A program made the translations under genes and the position numbers. DNA of 6,736 nt from Actinomycetota bacterium (lineage in GTDB: Bacteria; Actinomycetota; Thermoleophilia; Gaiellales; Gaiellaceae): NCBI GenBank assembly GCA_003170995.1, contig PMXT01000185.1, forward strand, positions 1 through 6,736, read 5' to 3'. Positions within the stretch are counted from its first letter, which is position 1, and every line of letters starts with the position of its first letter. The notes beneath the pieces were generated by a model. That model saw nothing but the letters and a program-made list of their open reading frames with translations, ran no database searches and had not been told where the DNA came from. Below are positions 5,362-6,736 of this stretch, in pieces.

Positions 5362-6357
5362 CTACCCCGCCTGACCCGATGTCTTGGCGACAAACTCGTT
5401 GCGTAAGAATGTGATCAGCTCTTCAACGCTGAGCTTGCTCGCGAAGCCCGCCGCCTGTCTGTGCCCGCCACCGCCGGACGCCCGAGCCACCTCCGAGACG
5501 TCGAGCCGATCACGCGAAGAGCGAAGGCTGACGCGGCGCCCGTCACGCTCGGGCGGCTCCTGGATCAGAGCCGACATCTCGACTCCGGCAACCGCTCGCA
5601 GCGAGTCGATAACGCCTTCGGAAGCCCCACTCGATGCACCCGTCTCTTCGAAATCCTTGCGCTCGAGATAGGAGATCACCAGACGCCCGCCCTCGTACAC
5701 CTCTACGTGCTCGAGCGCGCGCGCCAGTAGCTTCAGCTTCGAGAGCTCGATCGTCTCGTAGACGTGCTGGAATATCCGGTGTGCATCGGCTCCGGCCTCT
5801 ATTAGCTCGGCGGCCAGCCGCAGTGTTTTCGGCGAGGTGTTCGCGTACTGAAAGCGCCCGGTGTCGGTGACCAGCGCGATGTACAACGCTTCGGCGATCT
5901 CCGGCGTTAGCCGCACTTTCAACTCGGCGAGTACATCTCGCAGCACCTCGCTCGTAGATGAGGCTTCGGCGACGACGAGATTTACGTTGCCAAAACGGCT
6001 GTTGTCGTGGTGATGGTCGATAACCGCGACGAAGGGCGCCTCTGTGAGTAGGCGCTGGTCGCTGCCCAGACGGGACTCATTCGCCGCGTCGAGAGCGATC
6101 AACGGGCGGCCTACGAGCTCCCCTGGATCACCTCTGACGAGATCTTCCAACGCCATGAAGCGATACTCGAAGGGAATCGGGATCGAACCGACGAGGAACA
6201 TCGTGCCGCGCTTTCCGATCTGATCGAGCGACAGCTTGAGCGCCAGCAGCGAGCCGAGAGCGTCGCCGTCGGGACTCTCGTGAATTGAGATAACGAAATC
6301 GTCGTGATCGCGAATACCCTGCGCGACCGCCTGGAGATCAGCTTTCGTTATCGTCAT
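5362..6357 (-). CDS. nrnA: DHH/DHHA1 phosphoesterase, NrnA-like (nanoRNase / pAp phosphatase)
   Basis: NrnA-type enzymes hydrolyse very short oligoribonucleotides left by exonucleases such as PNPase, and in many species also 3'-phosphoadenosine 5'-phosphate. The 331-residue protein has the DHH-domain metal ligands in order: H26 with D30 and D32 in HESPDGDALGS, D90 in LIALDAANESRLG, D114-H115-H116 in VIDHHHDN, and D165 in VTDTGRFQY. The C-terminal DHHA1 domain ends in SGGGGHRQAAGF (304-315), which binds the substrate end. Length and motif order fit the family. The ATG at 6355-6357 lies inside the end of rbfA (20-nt overlap) and lacks a strong Shine-Dalgarno sequence, so re-initiation after rbfA is likely. 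The gene symbol rests on family resemblance; activity on nanoRNA, c-di-AMP products or pAp cannot be told apart here. Confidence 0.9.
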   Translation of the reverse strand: MTITKADLQAVAQGIRDHDDFVISIHESPDGDALGSLLALKLSLDQIGKRGTMFLVGSIPIPFEYRFMALEDLVRGDPGELVGRPLIALDAANESRLGSDQRLLTEAPFVAVIDHHHDNSRFGNVNLVVAEASSTSEVLRDVLAELKVRLTPEIAEALYIALVTDTGRFQYANTSPKTLRLAAELIEAGADAHRIFQHVYETIELSKLKLLARALEHVEVYEGGRLVISYLERKDFEETGASSGASEGVIDSLRAVAGVEMSALIQEPPERDGRRVSLRSSRDRLDVSEVARASGGGGHRQAAGFASKLSVEELITFLRNEFVAKTSGQAG

Positions 6358-6694
6358 CAGCGGGAGCTAGCTCATCGATCAGTTTGGTCATGCGAACCGC
6401 TTCTTCGGCGGTCGGATCGTACTCGAAGGTGAGTTGCGGAATTCGCTTCATTCTCAACTCGCGGTTGAGCGTGGCCTGAAGCACGCCGTGCGCCGCGTTC
6501 AGCGCCTCGATCGTCCTGGCGATCTTCTTCTTCGGCCCCAGCACGCTGACGAAGACGCGCGCCTGGTGCAGATCCGGGGTCGTTCGCACCGCCGTGATCG
6601 TGACGAAACCGATGCGCGGATCCTTCAGCGAGGGCAAAGCTTCGCTCAGAGTTTGCAGTATCGACTCGTTTACTCGGCGCATTCGCCCAGACAT
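6338..6694 (-). CDS. rbfA: 30S ribosome-binding factor A
   Basis: RbfA binds the immature 30S subunit near the 5' end of 16S rRNA and helps late maturation, especially in the cold. The 118-residue product has the single KH-like fold pattern of the family: RVNESILQTLSEAL (7-20), LKDPRIGFVTITAV (23-36), TPDLHQARVFVSVLG (39-53), then the helix AHGVLQATLNREL and RMKRIPQLTFEYD. The acidic tail (ADDDNE) is encoded within the overlap with the following DHH gene. The ATG at 6692-6694 has GGAGAG just upstream (6697-6702), with somewhat short spacing. It is the first complete gene of the truB-ribF operon in the window. Confidence 0.96.
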   Translation of the reverse strand: MSGRMRRVNESILQTLSEALPSLKDPRIGFVTITAVRTTPDLHQARVFVSVLGPKKKIARTIEALNAAHGVLQATLNRELRMKRIPQLTFEYDPTAEEAVRMTKLIDELAPADDDNES

Positions 6695-6704
6695 CGCTCT
6701 CCAT

Positions 6705-6736
6705 TCAAGCGTTTTCGGATGATGACGCGTGTCTTG
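6705..6736 (-). CDS. Possible 3' end of the gene upstream of rbfA
   Basis: One minus-strand frame reads RHASSSENA and stops with TGA at 6705-6707, 10 nt before the rbfA start. In related clusters the gene here is infB or a small DUF503 (YlxP-like) gene, but ten codons are too few to say which, and another frame stays open through rbfA's start. Confidence 0.25.
   Translation of the reverse strand, partial: RHASSSENA

Overview
This is a GC-rich bacterial chromosomal window. It carries part of the conserved translation and RNA-metabolism cluster rbfA - DHH phosphoesterase (nrnA-like) - truB - ribF - rpsO - pnp, read on the minus strand from the right edge to the left edge. The gene order, GTG starts, tight overlaps and the short type of gamma-glutamyltransferase suggest an actinobacterium, possibly class Thermoleophilia. 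The taxon is my inference from sequence style and protein flavour, not a database match.

Right half (about 3677-6736, minus strand): a compact operon of four genes. rbfA and the DHH gene overlap by 20 nt, the DHH gene and truB are 3 nt apart, and truB and ribF share an ATGA overlap. The products work in 30S maturation, turnover of very short RNAs or pAp, tRNA U55 pseudouridylation, and FMN/FAD synthesis. Left end (1-1000, minus strand): rpsO (ribosomal protein S15), then the N-terminal 210 codons of pnp (polynucleotide phosphorylase). A long imperfect hairpin lies between them, and rpsO has a structured leader.

Middle (about 1204-3673, plus strand): a block of opposite orientation separates ribF from rpsO. 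It holds a frameshifted, C-terminally truncated relic of a PurN-like formyltransferase, a roughly 110 bp spacer with two related palindromes, a HAD-superfamily phosphatase that may be read from a leaderless GTG mRNA, and a short gamma-glutamyltransferase. The transferase shows conserved N-terminal coding sequence with no ATG, GTG or TTG available, so it probably starts at a CTG overlapping the HAD stop codon. It ends 3 nt from the convergent end of ribF.

I see no CRISPR array, intact insertion sequence, tRNA or rRNA, and no evident new defence system. The most unusual points are the PurN relic with its palindromic junction, the CTG start, the candidate leaderless promoter, and the two RNA structures flanking rpsO.
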